This document shows, in pieces, positions 17,179 to 27,840 of a stretch of DNA of 64,000 nucleotides (position 1 is its first letter; each line of letters starts with the position of its first letter). Origin of the DNA: Roseateles_E cavernae (lineage in GTDB: Bacteria; Pseudomonadota; Gammaproteobacteria; Burkholderiales; Burkholderiaceae_C); assembly GCF_040187885.1 (NCBI RefSeq), contig NZ_JBDPLH010000006.1, forward strand, positions 62,001-126,000, in the 5' to 3' direction. The notes beneath the pieces were generated by a model. That model was not told the DNA's origin. It saw nothing but the letters and a program-made list of their open reading frames with translations, and did no database searches. The translations under genes were made by a program, and so were the position numbers.

Positions 17179-18456
17179 TCAGTGAGCCGGTCTGGGCATC
17201 TGGCATCGGTGCGGCTGCTCGGCCCGGGCCTCGTCCACAAAGCGCACAGTACGGAAGCCATAGCCTGAGCCCTCGTTGTCGTGGCGCGCGCCGGGCGAGC
17301 CGGCGCGCTTCATCACGCTGACGTAGAGCGGCTGGATGAACTGGTGGTCGGCCGCGCGCATCCGGCCCTGCCCGACGCCGCCCAGCGTCTTGCCGTCGTA
17401 CGTCAGGCCCTCCATCGCCCGGGCCACGGCCGTCACATCCAGCGACTTCGCCCGCTCGATGCCGGCCACCAGCACCTCGACCATGGCCTGCATGCGCGCG
17501 TGAACATAATCATCCTCGGGCTTGGGAAAGCGCGCGCGGAATGCGGCGTAAAAGCGATCCGAGCTGGGCGTGCCGACATTCGGATGCCATTCAGCCACGG
17601 CCACCACCCTGTCGATGCCCGCATCACCCAAGGCGGCCGGCACACCGAGCGCATTGCCATAGAAGGTGTAGAAGCGCGCGTTCAGACCCACATCCTTGGC
17701 CGCCTTGATCAGCAGCGTCAGATCATTGCCCCAGTTGCCGGTCAGCACCGCCTGCGCACCACTGGCCTTGATCTTGGTGACATAGGGCATGAAGTCCTTG
17801 ACCCGGCCGACCGGGTGCAACTCGTCGCCGACGATCTCGATATCGGGCCGCTTGGCCGCCAGCATCTCGCGGCCCTGCTTCAGCACATGCTGGCCGAAGC
17901 TGTAGTCCTGGCCGATCAGGTAAAGCTTCTTGATCGAGGCCTCCTCGCGCAACTCGTCCGTCAGCGCGGCCAGGCGCATATCGGCATGGGCATCGAAGCG
18001 GAAATGCCAGAAGCTGCATTTCTCGTTGGTCAGCGCCGGATCGACCGCCGAGTAATTCAGGAACAGCGCACGCCGCTGGGGTTCGCGCTCGTTGTGCTTG
18101 TTCAAGGCATCGATCAAGGCGGCGGCCGTGGCCGAGCTATTGCCCTGCAGCACGAACGAGGCCTTCTGATCGACGGCCGAGCGCAGCATGGACAGCGCTT
18201 CCTCGGTCGCCCCCTTGCTGTCCAGCCGCAGCAACTGCAAGGGCCGCGCACCGCCCGGCAGCTTGACACCGCCTCTTGCGTTGACACGCTCGGTGGCCCA
18301 GACCAGGTTGCGGTGGACCGCCTCGCCGGCATTGCCGAAGGGACCGGACAGGCCCTCGACCAAGGCCAGCTTGATCGGCTCGGCCGCGCCGGCAAGCAGC
18401 GGCGCGGCCAGCAAAAGGGCGGCCAGATGGTGACGAGAAGGGAAGTTCCAAGCCAT
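17179..18456 (-). CDS. ABC transporter periplasmic binding protein, branched-chain amino acid (LivK-like) type
   Basis: A 425-residue secreted solute-binding protein of the Peripla_BP_6 family. A signal peptide (about 1-25, cleavage near LLAGAAEPIK) is followed by the typical start of the mature domain, IKLALVEGLSGPFGNAGEA, and by two Rossmann-like lobes, including LYLIGQDYSFGQHVLKQG. No permease or ATPase gene is adjacent, so it is an orphan binding protein here. The ligand is unknown: relatives bind Leu/Ile/Val, amides, urea or aromatic acids. Convergence is not an issue: the next gene in the same direction is rpsO, which has its own promoter. Confidence 0.8.
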   Translation of the reverse strand: MAWNFPSRHHLAALLLAAPLLAGAAEPIKLALVEGLSGPFGNAGEAVHRNLVWATERVNARGGVKLPGGARPLQLLRLDSKGATEEALSMLRSAVDQKASFVLQGNSSATAAALIDALNKHNEREPQRRALFLNYSAVDPALTNEKCSFWHFRFDAHADMRLAALTDELREEASIKKLYLIGQDYSFGQHVLKQGREMLAAKRPDIEIVGDELHPVGRVKDFMPYVTKIKASGAQAVLTGNWGNDLTLLIKAAKDVGLNARFYTFYGNALGVPAALGDAGIDRVVAVAEWHPNVGTPSSDRFYAAFRARFPKPEDDYVHARMQAMVEVLVAGIERAKSLDVTAVARAMEGLTYDGKTLGGVGQGRMRAADHQFIQPLYVSVMKRAGSPGARHDNEGSGYGFRTVRFVDEARAEQPHRCQMPRPAH

Positions 18457-18577
18457 GAGGAAGTGAATTTTTGAGGGCTATTGAATTGAGAAAAGCCGCG
18501 CCAAGCTTGGTTGGCATGGGGGCTGCGCCCTGAAAGATCCAGCAGCGATTTCTAGCCAACTCATTGTAGGAGCTGCC

Positions 18578-18985
18578 ATGTTTGTGATTCCCGTCTCCCG
18601 TCATTCCGCCGATCTGTCGCGCCACATCGAGCGCCTGTTCAACACCGACGCCGTCGCCTTGCGCAGCCCGGCGCTGGACGTCAGCGAGACCGATACCGCC
18701 TACACCTTGCAGCTCGATCTGCCGGGCGTGGCCAAGGAGGCCGTCAAGATCAAGATCGAAGGTCGCCGCGTCAGCATCGATGCCGAGCAGACCCGCGCCG
18801 CCGAAAAGGCCGAGGGCGAGCGGGTGCTGTACCGCGAGCGTTCGGTGACGCGCTTCTCGCGCACGCTGGCTCTGCCGCAGGAACTCAACAAGAACGACTC
18901 GAGCGCCAAGCTGGACAACGGCGTGCTGACCCTGACCCTGGTCAAGCGCCAGCCGGACAATGCCGGCGAACTCAGCGTCAGCTGA
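18578..18985 (+). CDS. Small heat-shock protein, Hsp20/alpha-crystallin family
   Basis: A 135-residue ATP-independent holdase. After an N-terminal arm (1-40) comes the alpha-crystallin domain, with LDVSETDTAYTLQLDLPGV at its start and LDNGVLTLTLVKRQ, containing the conserved G-V-L, near residues 110-123. AGGAG lies 5 nt before the ATG at 18578. I looked for a sigma-32 promoter and saw only a weak CTGAAA; no clear thermometer structure was recognised. Confidence 0.9.
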   Translation: MFVIPVSRHSADLSRHIERLFNTDAVALRSPALDVSETDTAYTLQLDLPGVAKEAVKIKIEGRRVSIDAEQTRAAEKAEGERVLYRERSVTRFSRTLALPQELNKNDSSAKLDNGVLTLTLVKRQPDNAGELSVS

Positions 18986-18991
18986 GCCGAG

Positions 18992-20035
18992 TCAGGGCGA
19001 GCCGAGCGCCCAGCGCGGGCGCACCTCGAAACCGCCGCCCTGCGGCTGCAGCGTCGCCATGCCGCGCTGCAGCCGCATCGCGGCGGCCATCGCAATCATC
19101 GCGCCGTTGTCGGTGCACAGGCTCAGCTCCGGGTAGTGCACGCGCACGCCGCGCTTGGCGCAGGCGGTGTTCAGCTGCTGGCGCAGCAGGCTGTTGGCAC
19201 CGACACCGCCGGCCACCACCAGGCGCTTGAGCCCGGTGTTCTTCAACGCCAGCAGCGACTTCTTCACCAGCACCTCGACGATGGCAGCCTGGGTCGAGGC
19301 TGCCAGATCGGCGCGCTGCTGATCGCTGGGCGCCTCACCGAGCTTCTTCACCTGCGTCAGCACCGCCGTCTTCAAGCCCGCAAAGCTGAAGTCGGGCTTG
19401 CCGCTGTGCAGCAGCGGGCGCGGCAGCGCAAACGCCGCAGGGTCGCCCTGCTCGGCCAGCCGGGCCAGGTGCGGGCCGCCGGGATAAGGCAGGCCCAGCA
19501 GCTTGGCGCTCTTGTCGAAGGCCTCGCCGGCCGCGTCATCGATGGTCTCGCCAAGGATCTCGTACTGGCCGACATCATCGACCCGCATCAGCTGCGTATG
19601 GCCACCGGACACCAGCAGTGCGACGAAGGGGAACTCGGGCGCATCGACCGACAGAAAGGGCGACAGCAAATGGCCTTCCAGATGGTGCACCCCCAGGGTC
19701 GGCTTGCCCAGCGCCGCCGCCAGCGACACCGCGACACCGGCGCCCACCAGCAGGGCCCCGGCAAGACCCGGCCCCTGGGTATAGGCGATCACATCGATAT
19801 CGGCCAGCTCGACGCCGGCCGCAGCCAGCACCTCGCGCGTCAGCGGCAGCACACGGCGGATATGGTCGCGCGAGGCCAATTCGGGCACGACACCGCCATA
19901 GGCCTGATGCATGCTGATCTGGCTGTGCAGGGCCTGGGCCAGCAAGCTGGGCACGCCCTGGGCACCCGGCTCGGGCACGTCGACCAAGGCCACGCCGGTC
20001 TCGTCGCAGGACGACTCGAAGCCCAGGACCTTCAT
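18992..20035 (-). CDS. tsaD: tRNA N6-adenosine threonylcarbamoyltransferase
   Basis: Transfers the threonylcarbamoyl group to A37 of ANN-decoding tRNAs, working with TsaB and TsaE. ASKHA fold, 347 residues. The N-terminus MKVLGFESSCDETGVAL and the metal-binding HxxxH motif (His118-Leu-Glu-Gly-His122) are intact. The ATG at 20035 follows the fdx stop by 2 bp, so the gene appears to be the last cistron of the isc operon. It contains a copy, with one mismatch, of a 15-base word that recurs in the sugar locus (19761-19775). Confidence 0.96.
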   Translation of the reverse strand: MKVLGFESSCDETGVALVDVPEPGAQGVPSLLAQALHSQISMHQAYGGVVPELASRDHIRRVLPLTREVLAAAGVELADIDVIAYTQGPGLAGALLVGAGVAVSLAAALGKPTLGVHHLEGHLLSPFLSVDAPEFPFVALLVSGGHTQLMRVDDVGQYEILGETIDDAAGEAFDKSAKLLGLPYPGGPHLARLAEQGDPAAFALPRPLLHSGKPDFSFAGLKTAVLTQVKKLGEAPSDQQRADLAASTQAAIVEVLVKKSLLALKNTGLKRLVVAGGVGANSLLRQQLNTACAKRGVRVHYPELSLCTDNGAMIAMAAAMRLQRGMATLQPQGGGFEVRPRWALGSP

Positions 20036-20037
20036 GT

Positions 20038-20376
20038 TCAGTGATTCTCTTTGGCGTGATTGATCGAGTACTTCGGGATCTCGATGGTCACGTCTACTTG
20101 CCCCAGGATGGCCTGGCAGCTCAGCCGCGAATCGGGCTCCAGGCCCCAGGCGCGGTCCAGCATGTCTTCCTCGCCCTCCTCCATCTCGGACAGCGTGCGG
20201 CCACCTTCGCGCACGATCACATGGCAGGTGGTGCAGGCGCAGACCTGGTCGCAGGCATGCTCGATCTCGATATGGTTGTCCAGCAGCGCCTCGCAGATCG
20301 AGGTACCGGCCGGCGCCGTCACGGTCTTGCCCTGCGGGCAGTACTCGGCATGGGGAAGGATTCTGATGATGGGCAT
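20038..20376 (-). CDS. fdx: Isc-type [2Fe-2S] ferredoxin
   Basis: Adrenodoxin-like ferredoxin that supplies electrons for iron-sulfur cluster assembly on IscU. Cluster ligands are Cys42, Cys48, Cys51 and Cys87. The start is placed at the ATG at 20376 (MPIIRILPHAEYCP), giving 112 residues as in relatives; an in-frame ATG six codons earlier is possible but less conserved. It lies 14 bp after hscA. Confidence 0.95.
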   Translation of the reverse strand: MPIIRILPHAEYCPQGKTVTAPAGTSICEALLDNHIEIEHACDQVCACTTCHVIVREGGRTLSEMEEGEEDMLDRAWGLEPDSRLSCQAILGQVDVTIEIPKYSINHAKENH

Positions 20377-20390
20377 GGAGCGTCCCCTGT

Positions 20391-22247
20391 TCACATCTGT
20401 TCGATATTGCGGCCGGTCAGCGCCTGCTGAATGCCACGATTCATGCGTTCGGCAGCGAAGGCTTCGGTGCCCTTGGCCAAGGTCTCGACGGCCGCGTTGA
20501 TCGCATCCGCCTCCTCGCCCTCGGCGGCCAGGGCCAGCTGCTTCAGCAGCTCGGCCACGGCAGCACGCTGCGCCTCGTCCAGCAGATCGCCATCGGCAGC
20601 CAGCGCCGACTGCGTGGCCAGCGACATGCGCTCGGCCTCGACACGGGCCTCACGCAGCTTGCGCGCCTGCATATCCGATTCGGCGCTGGCAAAACCGTCC
20701 TTCAGCATGCCGGCGATCCGATCGTCACTCAGGCCGTAGCTCGGCTTGACCTGAACCGCCGCCTCGACACCCGAGCCCAGCTCCTTGGCCGAGACGCTCA
20801 GCAAGCCGTCGGCATCGACCTGGAAGGTGACGCGGATGCGCGCGGCGCCGGCCACCATGGCCGGGATGCCGCGCAGCTCGAAGCGCGCCAGCGAACGGCA
20901 TTCGCTCACCAGCTCGCGCTCACCCTGCAAGACATGAACAGCCATCGCGGTCTGCCCGTCCTTGAAGGTCGTGAAGTCCTGCGCCTTGGCCACCGGAATC
21001 GTCGCATTGCGCTCGATGATGCGCTCGACCAGGCCGCCCATGGTCTCGAGGCCCAGCGACAGCGGGATCACGTCCAGCAGCAGGATCTCGCCATCGGCCG
21101 CATTGCCGGCCAGCTGATTGGCCTGGATCGCCGCGCCGAGCGCGACGACCTCGTCGGGATTCAGATTGGTCAGCACCTCGCGGCCGAACAGCTGACCGAC
21201 TGCGGTGCGCACGCCGGGCATGCGGGTCGAACCGCCAACCATCACCGTGCCCTGCACCTCCTCGGCCTTCAGCCTGGCGTCGCGCAGCACCCGCTTGACG
21301 GCGGCCAGCGTCTTGTCGACCAAGGGTTTGGTCAGCGCATCGAACTGCTCGCGGCTGAGCGCGACATCGAGCGCGCCCGCATCCAGCGCACACTGCAGCC
21401 GGGTCTGCGGCACATCGGACAGCGCCTCCTTGGCCAGGCGTGCGGCCATCAGCACCGCACGCTTGTCATGCGCGCTGACGGCCTCCAGCCGGGCCTCGGC
21501 CAACGCCCAGTCGGCCAGCAGGCGGTCGAAGTCATCGCCGCCCAGGGCCGCATCGCCACCGGTCGCCACCACCTCGAAGACGCCGCGCGTCAGGCGCAGC
21601 AGCGAGATGTCGAAGGTGCCGCCGCCGAGGTCATAGACCGCATACAAGCCCTCGCTGGCATTGTCCAGTCCGTAGGCAATGGCCGCAGCGGTGGGCTCGT
21701 TGATCAGGCGCAGCACATTCAGGCCGGCCAGTTGCGCGGCATCCTTGGTGGCCTGGCGCTGAGCATCGTCAAAATAGGCCGGCACCGTGATCACGGCACC
21801 GAAAATGTCGTCGGCAAAGCTGTCCTCGGCACGGAAGCGCAAGGTCGCCAGGATCTCGGCCGAGACCTCGACCGGTGACTTCAGGCCGTCGCGTGTCGCG
21901 ATCGACAGCATGCCCGGCGTGTCCTCGAAGCAGTAAGGCAGCTTGTCGCGGTTGCTCACATCAGCCAGCGAGCGGCCCATGAAGCGCTTGACCGAGACGA
22001 TGGTGTTCTCCGGATCGTCGGCCTGGGTCTCGAAGGCCGCCGCGCCGATCTGGCGCCGGCCGTCTTCCAGATAGCGCACGGCCGAGGGCAGGATGACGCG
22101 CCCTTGCTCATCCGGCAGGCATTCGGCCACGCCATGGCGCACCGAGGCCACCAGCGAGTGGGTCGTGCCCAGGTCGATGCCCACCGCGATGCGGCGCTCA
22201 TGCGGGTTGGGCGACTGCCCGGGTTCGGAAATCTGCAACAAAGCCAT
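20391..22247 (-). CDS. hscA: Fe-S protein assembly chaperone HscA (Hsp70 type)
   Basis: Specialised Hsp70 that, with HscB, releases the cluster from IscU. 618 residues: the ATPase domain begins AVGIDLGTTHSLVA and carries AVYDLGGGTFDISLL; the substrate-binding domain follows. It is 2 bp behind hscB. Its client sequence LPPVK is present in the iscU product of this operon. Confidence 0.96.
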   Translation of the reverse strand: MALLQISEPGQSPNPHERRIAVGIDLGTTHSLVASVRHGVAECLPDEQGRVILPSAVRYLEDGRRQIGAAAFETQADDPENTIVSVKRFMGRSLADVSNRDKLPYCFEDTPGMLSIATRDGLKSPVEVSAEILATLRFRAEDSFADDIFGAVITVPAYFDDAQRQATKDAAQLAGLNVLRLINEPTAAAIAYGLDNASEGLYAVYDLGGGTFDISLLRLTRGVFEVVATGGDAALGGDDFDRLLADWALAEARLEAVSAHDKRAVLMAARLAKEALSDVPQTRLQCALDAGALDVALSREQFDALTKPLVDKTLAAVKRVLRDARLKAEEVQGTVMVGGSTRMPGVRTAVGQLFGREVLTNLNPDEVVALGAAIQANQLAGNAADGEILLLDVIPLSLGLETMGGLVERIIERNATIPVAKAQDFTTFKDGQTAMAVHVLQGERELVSECRSLARFELRGIPAMVAGAARIRVTFQVDADGLLSVSAKELGSGVEAAVQVKPSYGLSDDRIAGMLKDGFASAESDMQARKLREARVEAERMSLATQSALAADGDLLDEAQRAAVAELLKQLALAAEGEEADAINAAVETLAKGTEAFAAERMNRGIQQALTGRNIEQM

Positions 22248-22249
22248 TT

Positions 22250-22768
22250 TTACTGTCCTAGGGCGTCCAGCCTCTTGTCGATATCGGCACGGAATCGGGC
22301 AATGAACATCAGGGCCCGGACCTGCTCGGCCGCCGCCGGCGCGTCGTCCGCCTCATCGAGCAGGTGCTGCACATCGGCCAGCAAGCCGCGCTCGCGCTGC
22401 TCGACCTCGGCATCCAGGGTCTCGACCGCAGCCAGGCCGTCGGCCTCGTCCAGGGCCTCGCGCCAACTCATCTGTTCCATCAGAAAAGCCGTCGGCATGC
22501 GGGTGTTCTCGTTGACTCGCAGCGGCACGCCGCGCAACTCGCACAGATAGGCGGCGCGCTGGAGCGGGTCGCGCAGGCGCTGGTAGGCCTCATTGACGCG
22601 CACGGCCCACTGCATCGCCAGCCGCTGCGACGATGCGCCCTCGGCGGCGAACTTGTCGGGGTGAACCTGGGCCTGCAAGGCCTTCCAGCGCGCATCGATC
22701 TCGACACGCTCTTGGGCCTGGCGCTCGGGCAGGCCAAACAGCTTGAAGTCGTTGTCGTCGAGTCGCAT
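22250..22768 (-). CDS. hscB: Fe-S protein assembly co-chaperone HscB (J-domain)
   Basis: J-domain protein that brings IscU to HscA and stimulates its ATPase. The HPD tripeptide is at residues 36-38 (QVHPDKFA). The C-terminal half is the helical IscU-binding domain. 172 residues, normal. No clear ribosome binding site is seen before the ATG at 22768, and an intrinsic terminator lies directly upstream, so its expression relative to iscRSUA may be reduced. Confidence 0.95.
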   Translation of the reverse strand: MRLDDNDFKLFGLPERQAQERVEIDARWKALQAQVHPDKFAAEGASSQRLAMQWAVRVNEAYQRLRDPLQRAAYLCELRGVPLRVNENTRMPTAFLMEQMSWREALDEADGLAAVETLDAEVEQRERGLLADVQHLLDEADDAPAAAEQVRALMFIARFRADIDKRLDALGQ

Positions 22769-22794
22769 GCGATGAAGCTTGTTTACAAAGCAGC

Positions 22795-22823
22795 CAAGAA
22801 AAAAGCGCGGCTGATGGCCGCGC
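22795..22823 (-). terminator. Rho-independent terminator between iscA and hscB
   Basis: On the minus strand GCGCGGC (22817-22823) pairs perfectly with GCCGCGC (22805-22811) across a 5-nt loop and is followed directly by six T (22804-22799). It starts 20 bp past the iscA stop and ends about 27 bp before the hscB start. It is a textbook intrinsic terminator inside what is otherwise one operon. Confidence 0.85.
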
Positions 22824-22843
22824 CCTGCGATGGAGCCGCGATT

Positions 22844-23167
22844 TTAGACGCGGAAGGATTCACCGCAGCCGCAGCGGTCTTTCTCGCGCGGGTTGCGAAA
22901 CTTGAAACCCTCATTGAGGCCTTCGCGCACGAAATCCAGCTCGGTGCCTTCCAGATAGGGCAGGCTTTTGGGGTCGATCAGGATCTTGACGCCATGACCC
23001 TCGAAGACCACATCCTCAGGCGTCACATCGTCGGCGTACTCGAGCTTGTAGGCCAGGCCCGAGCAGCCGGTGGTCTTGACGCCCAGACGCACGCCCACGC
23101 CGCGTCCGCGTTTGGCGATATAGCGCGTCACATGGCGCGCGGCCGCCTCGGTCAGAGTCACAGACAT
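22844..23167 (-). CDS. iscA: Iron-sulfur cluster assembly protein IscA
   Basis: A-type carrier that receives iron or clusters and passes them to apoproteins. The three conserved cysteines are Cys35 (TTGCSGLAY), Cys99 and Cys101 (DRCGCGESF). 107 residues. It is 12 bp behind iscU and is the last gene before the intrinsic terminator. Confidence 0.96.
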   Translation of the reverse strand: MSVTLTEAAARHVTRYIAKRGRGVGVRLGVKTTGCSGLAYKLEYADDVTPEDVVFEGHGVKILIDPKSLPYLEGTELDFVREGLNEGFKFRNPREKDRCGCGESFRV

Positions 23168-23179
23168 GCCGCTGATCCC

Positions 23180-23566
23180 TTACTGCGTGTGCTTGGCGCG
23201 GTAGTCATCGACCGCGGCCTTGATCGCGTCTTCGGCCAGGATGGAGCAGTGGATCTTCACCGGCGGCAGGGCCAGCTCTTCGGCGATCAAGGTGTTCTTG
23301 ATCTCCAGTGCCTGGTCCAGCGTCTTGCCCTTGACCCACTCGGTCACCAGCGAGCTCGACGCGATCGCCGAGCCGCAGCCATAGGTCTTGAACTTGGCAT
23401 CCTCGATCAGTCCGGTGGCCGGATTGACCTTGATCTGCAGCTTCATCACATCGCCGCAGGCCGGTGCGCCGACCATGCCGGTGCCGACCGAATCGTCGCC
23501 CTTTTCGAAGGCGCCGACATTGCGGGGGTTTTCGTAGTGATCAACGACTTTTTCACTGTAGGCCAT
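23180..23566 (-). CDS. iscU: Fe-S cluster assembly scaffold IscU
   Basis: Scaffold on which [2Fe-2S] clusters are built from IscS sulfur. Conserved Cys37 (APACGD), Cys64 (TYGCGSA) and Cys107 are present, together with the HscA recognition sequence LPPVK (100-104). The start is the ATG at 23566 (MAYSEKVVDHY); the longer open frame reaches back into iscS. 128 residues, normal. Confidence 0.97.
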   Translation of the reverse strand: MAYSEKVVDHYENPRNVGAFEKGDDSVGTGMVGAPACGDVMKLQIKVNPATGLIEDAKFKTYGCGSAIASSSLVTEWVKGKTLDQALEIKNTLIAEELALPPVKIHCSILAEDAIKAAVDDYRAKHTQ

Positions 23567-23592
23567 GATGTTTCTCCAACGTTGTTCTTGAA

Positions 23593-24813
23593 TCAGTGGG
23601 CAGTCCACTGGATGGTCGAGATGTCGATGCCATCCTTGTACATATCCCACAGCGGCGATAGCTCACGCAGCTTGGCGACACGGTCCTTCAAGACCGTCAC
23701 CGCATAGTCGATCTCTTCGACCGTCGTGAAGCGGCCGATGGTCATGCGCAGCGAAGAGTGCGCCAGCTCATCGCTGCGGCCCAGCGCGCGCAAGACATAG
23801 CTGGGCTCCAGGCTGGCCGAGGTACAGGCCGAGCCGGACGACACCGCCAGCCCCTTGACGCCCATGATCAGCGACTCGCCTTCCACATAGTTGAAGGAGA
23901 TGTTCAGGTTGTGCGGCACGCGCTGCACCAGATCGCCGTTGACGAAGACCTGCTCGATGCCGCTGAGGCCGTCCAGCAGACGCTGGTGCAGCATGCGGAT
24001 GCGTGCGCCCTCCTCGGCCATCTCGTTCTTGGCGATCTCGAAGGCCAGGCCCATGCCGACGATCTGGTGGGTGGCCAGAGTGCCCGAACGCATACCGCGC
24101 TCATGGCCGCCACCGTGCATCTGGGCTTCCAGGCGCACGCGCGGCTTGCGGCGCACGAACAGCGCGCCGATGCCCTTGGGGCCATAGGTCTTGTGCGAGG
24201 CCAGGCTCATCAGATCGATGGGCAGCTGGGTCACATCGATCGCGATCTTGCCGGTGGCCTGGGCCGCATCGACATGGAAGATGATGCCCTTCTCGCGGCA
24301 GATATTGCCGATCGCGACCACATCCTGGATCACGCCGATCTCGTTGTTCACAAACAGCACCGAGGCCAGGATGGTGTCGGGGCGCAGTGCGGCCTTGAAC
24401 TTGTCCAGATCCAGCAGGCCGTTTTCCTGCACATCCAGATAGGTGACCTCAAAGCCCTGGCGCTCCAGCTCGCGGCAGGTGTCCAGCGTAGCCTTGTGCT
24501 CGGTCTTCAAGGTGATGATGTGCTTGCCGCGCGTCTTGTAGAACTGCGCCGCACCCTTGACCGCCAGATTGATCGACTCGGTTGCGCCAGATGTCCAGAC
24601 GATTTCGCGCGGGTCGGCATTGATCAGCGAGGCAACCTGCTCGCGCGCCTTCTCGACCGCCGCTTCCGCTTCCCAGCCCCAGGCATGGCTGCGCGAGGCC
24701 GGATTGCCGAAATGCTCGCGCAACCAGGGGATCATCGCTTCGACCACACGCGGGTCCACCGGCGTCGTCGCGCCGTAATCCAGATAGATGGGGAAGTGGG
24801 GCGTCATGTCCAT
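23593..24813 (-). CDS. iscS: Cysteine desulfurase IscS
   Basis: PLP enzyme that converts cysteine to alanine and hands a persulfide to IscU, ThiI, TusA and others. The PLP lysine is Lys208 (ASHKTYGPKG) and the mobile persulfide cysteine is Cys330 (SSGSACTSAS). 406 residues. The ATG at 24813 is 29 bp behind iscR; a second ATG two codons later is possible. Confidence 0.97.
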   Translation of the reverse strand: MDMTPHFPIYLDYGATTPVDPRVVEAMIPWLREHFGNPASRSHAWGWEAEAAVEKAREQVASLINADPREIVWTSGATESINLAVKGAAQFYKTRGKHIITLKTEHKATLDTCRELERQGFEVTYLDVQENGLLDLDKFKAALRPDTILASVLFVNNEIGVIQDVVAIGNICREKGIIFHVDAAQATGKIAIDVTQLPIDLMSLASHKTYGPKGIGALFVRRKPRVRLEAQMHGGGHERGMRSGTLATHQIVGMGLAFEIAKNEMAEEGARIRMLHQRLLDGLSGIEQVFVNGDLVQRVPHNLNISFNYVEGESLIMGVKGLAVSSGSACTSASLEPSYVLRALGRSDELAHSSLRMTIGRFTTVEEIDYAVTVLKDRVAKLRELSPLWDMYKDGIDISTIQWTAH

Positions 24814-24842
24814 GAGATGCGACTGCTCTTTGATTTGTTGGA

Positions 24843-25376
24843 TTACTTGTTGAAGGCGTTGCCGAGGGCAAACACCGAATTCGGCGCGGTGATGCGGATG
24901 GGCTTGACCACCGGCGTCGTCGAGATCGCCCGCTTGATCGGCGCTTCCTCTATCGTCACGCCCTTAGCCAACTGGTCCTCGACCAGCTTGCGCAGCGACA
25001 CCGAGTCGAGATACTCGATCATCTTGGCGTTCAGACTGGTCCAGAGTTCATGCGTGATGCATTTGCCGGTGTCCTCACCCATGCAGTTTTCCTTGCCGCC
25101 GCAACCGGTCGCATCGATCGGTTCATCGACCGCGACGATGATGTCGGCCACCGTGATCTCGTCGGACTTGCGGCCCAGCGAGTAGCCGCCACCGGGTCCG
25201 CGCGTGCTCTCGACCAATTCGTGCCGACGCAGCTTGCCGAACAGCTGTTCCAGATAGGACAGCGAGATCTGCTGGCGCTGGCTGATCGCCGCCAGCGCGA
25301 CCGGGCCGCCGTTTTCACGCAGCGCCAAATCGATCATCGCGGTGACAGCGAAACGACCTTTGGTTGTGAGACGCAT
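24843..25376 (-). CDS. iscR: Fe-S cluster assembly transcriptional regulator IscR
   Basis: Rrf2-family repressor and activator that senses [2Fe-2S] status. The N-terminal winged helix (MRLTTKGRFAVTAMIDLAL onward) is followed by cluster ligands Cys92, Cys98 and Cys106 with His109; the last two are shifted by two residues from the E. coli positions. 177 residues from the ATG at 25376. It is the first gene of the operon, with a palindromic candidate operator about 110 bp upstream, consistent with autoregulation. Confidence 0.96.
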   Translation of the reverse strand: MRLTTKGRFAVTAMIDLALRENGGPVALAAISQRQQISLSYLEQLFGKLRRHELVESTRGPGGGYSLGRKSDEITVADIIVAVDEPIDATGCGGKENCMGEDTGKCITHELWTSLNAKMIEYLDSVSLRKLVEDQLAKGVTIEEAPIKRAISTTPVVKPIRITAPNSVFALGNAFNK

Positions 25377-25479
25377 GAGACTCTCCTTCGGTCCAACAGA
25401 CCATGGGGCGGTACAACAACAAAACCAGCAAGCTGAGCGACCCGGCACCCGCCCGGCGCGAAGGGGTAAACCCTTGGGT

Positions 25480-25504
25480 ATGCCTGAGCATTTTACTCAA
25501 TTAT
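25480..25504 (-). promoter_or_regulatory. Candidate IscR operator upstream of iscR
   Basis: The minus strand reads TTGAGTAAAATGCTCAG at 25500-25484. Against the E. coli type 1 IscR core YYGACTRWWWYAGTCRR it matches 14 of 17 positions, and GAGT/GCTC gives an inverted-repeat character. The location, about 110 bp before iscR, fits autoregulation. The half-site differs from E. coli in both arms, so this rests on motif resemblance only. Confidence 0.5.
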
Positions 25505-25571
25505 TAAGAAGCTTGCTGGGCGCGCTCCCGGGCACCCAGCACTGGCGCGCCGAAACGGCGCAATCTGACAG

Positions 25572-27704
<2,133 letters not shown>

Positions 27705-27840
27705 CGGGGTTTCCCAGGACTCGGGCCGCAAGCCCTCTAGAATTCGCAGGCTTGCGCATCATCAACAGCCCGACAGGGTAGCGCAGGCGCCGTTCGATTG
27801 TTCGAACGCTCTTGCCACCGTCATGTCAGGAAAGCCGTCC

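Noticed and set aside
18457..18577. Sigma-32 promoter or ROSE-type thermometer before the Hsp20 gene
   Set aside because: Only a partial -35 (CTGAAA) is present, with no CCCCAT-type -10 and no clear anti-Shine-Dalgarno pairing.
27705..27840. Possible LexA box in the uvrB leader
   Set aside because: ACAGCCCGACAG near 27768 is a direct, not inverted, arrangement and does not match CTGT-N8-ACAG.
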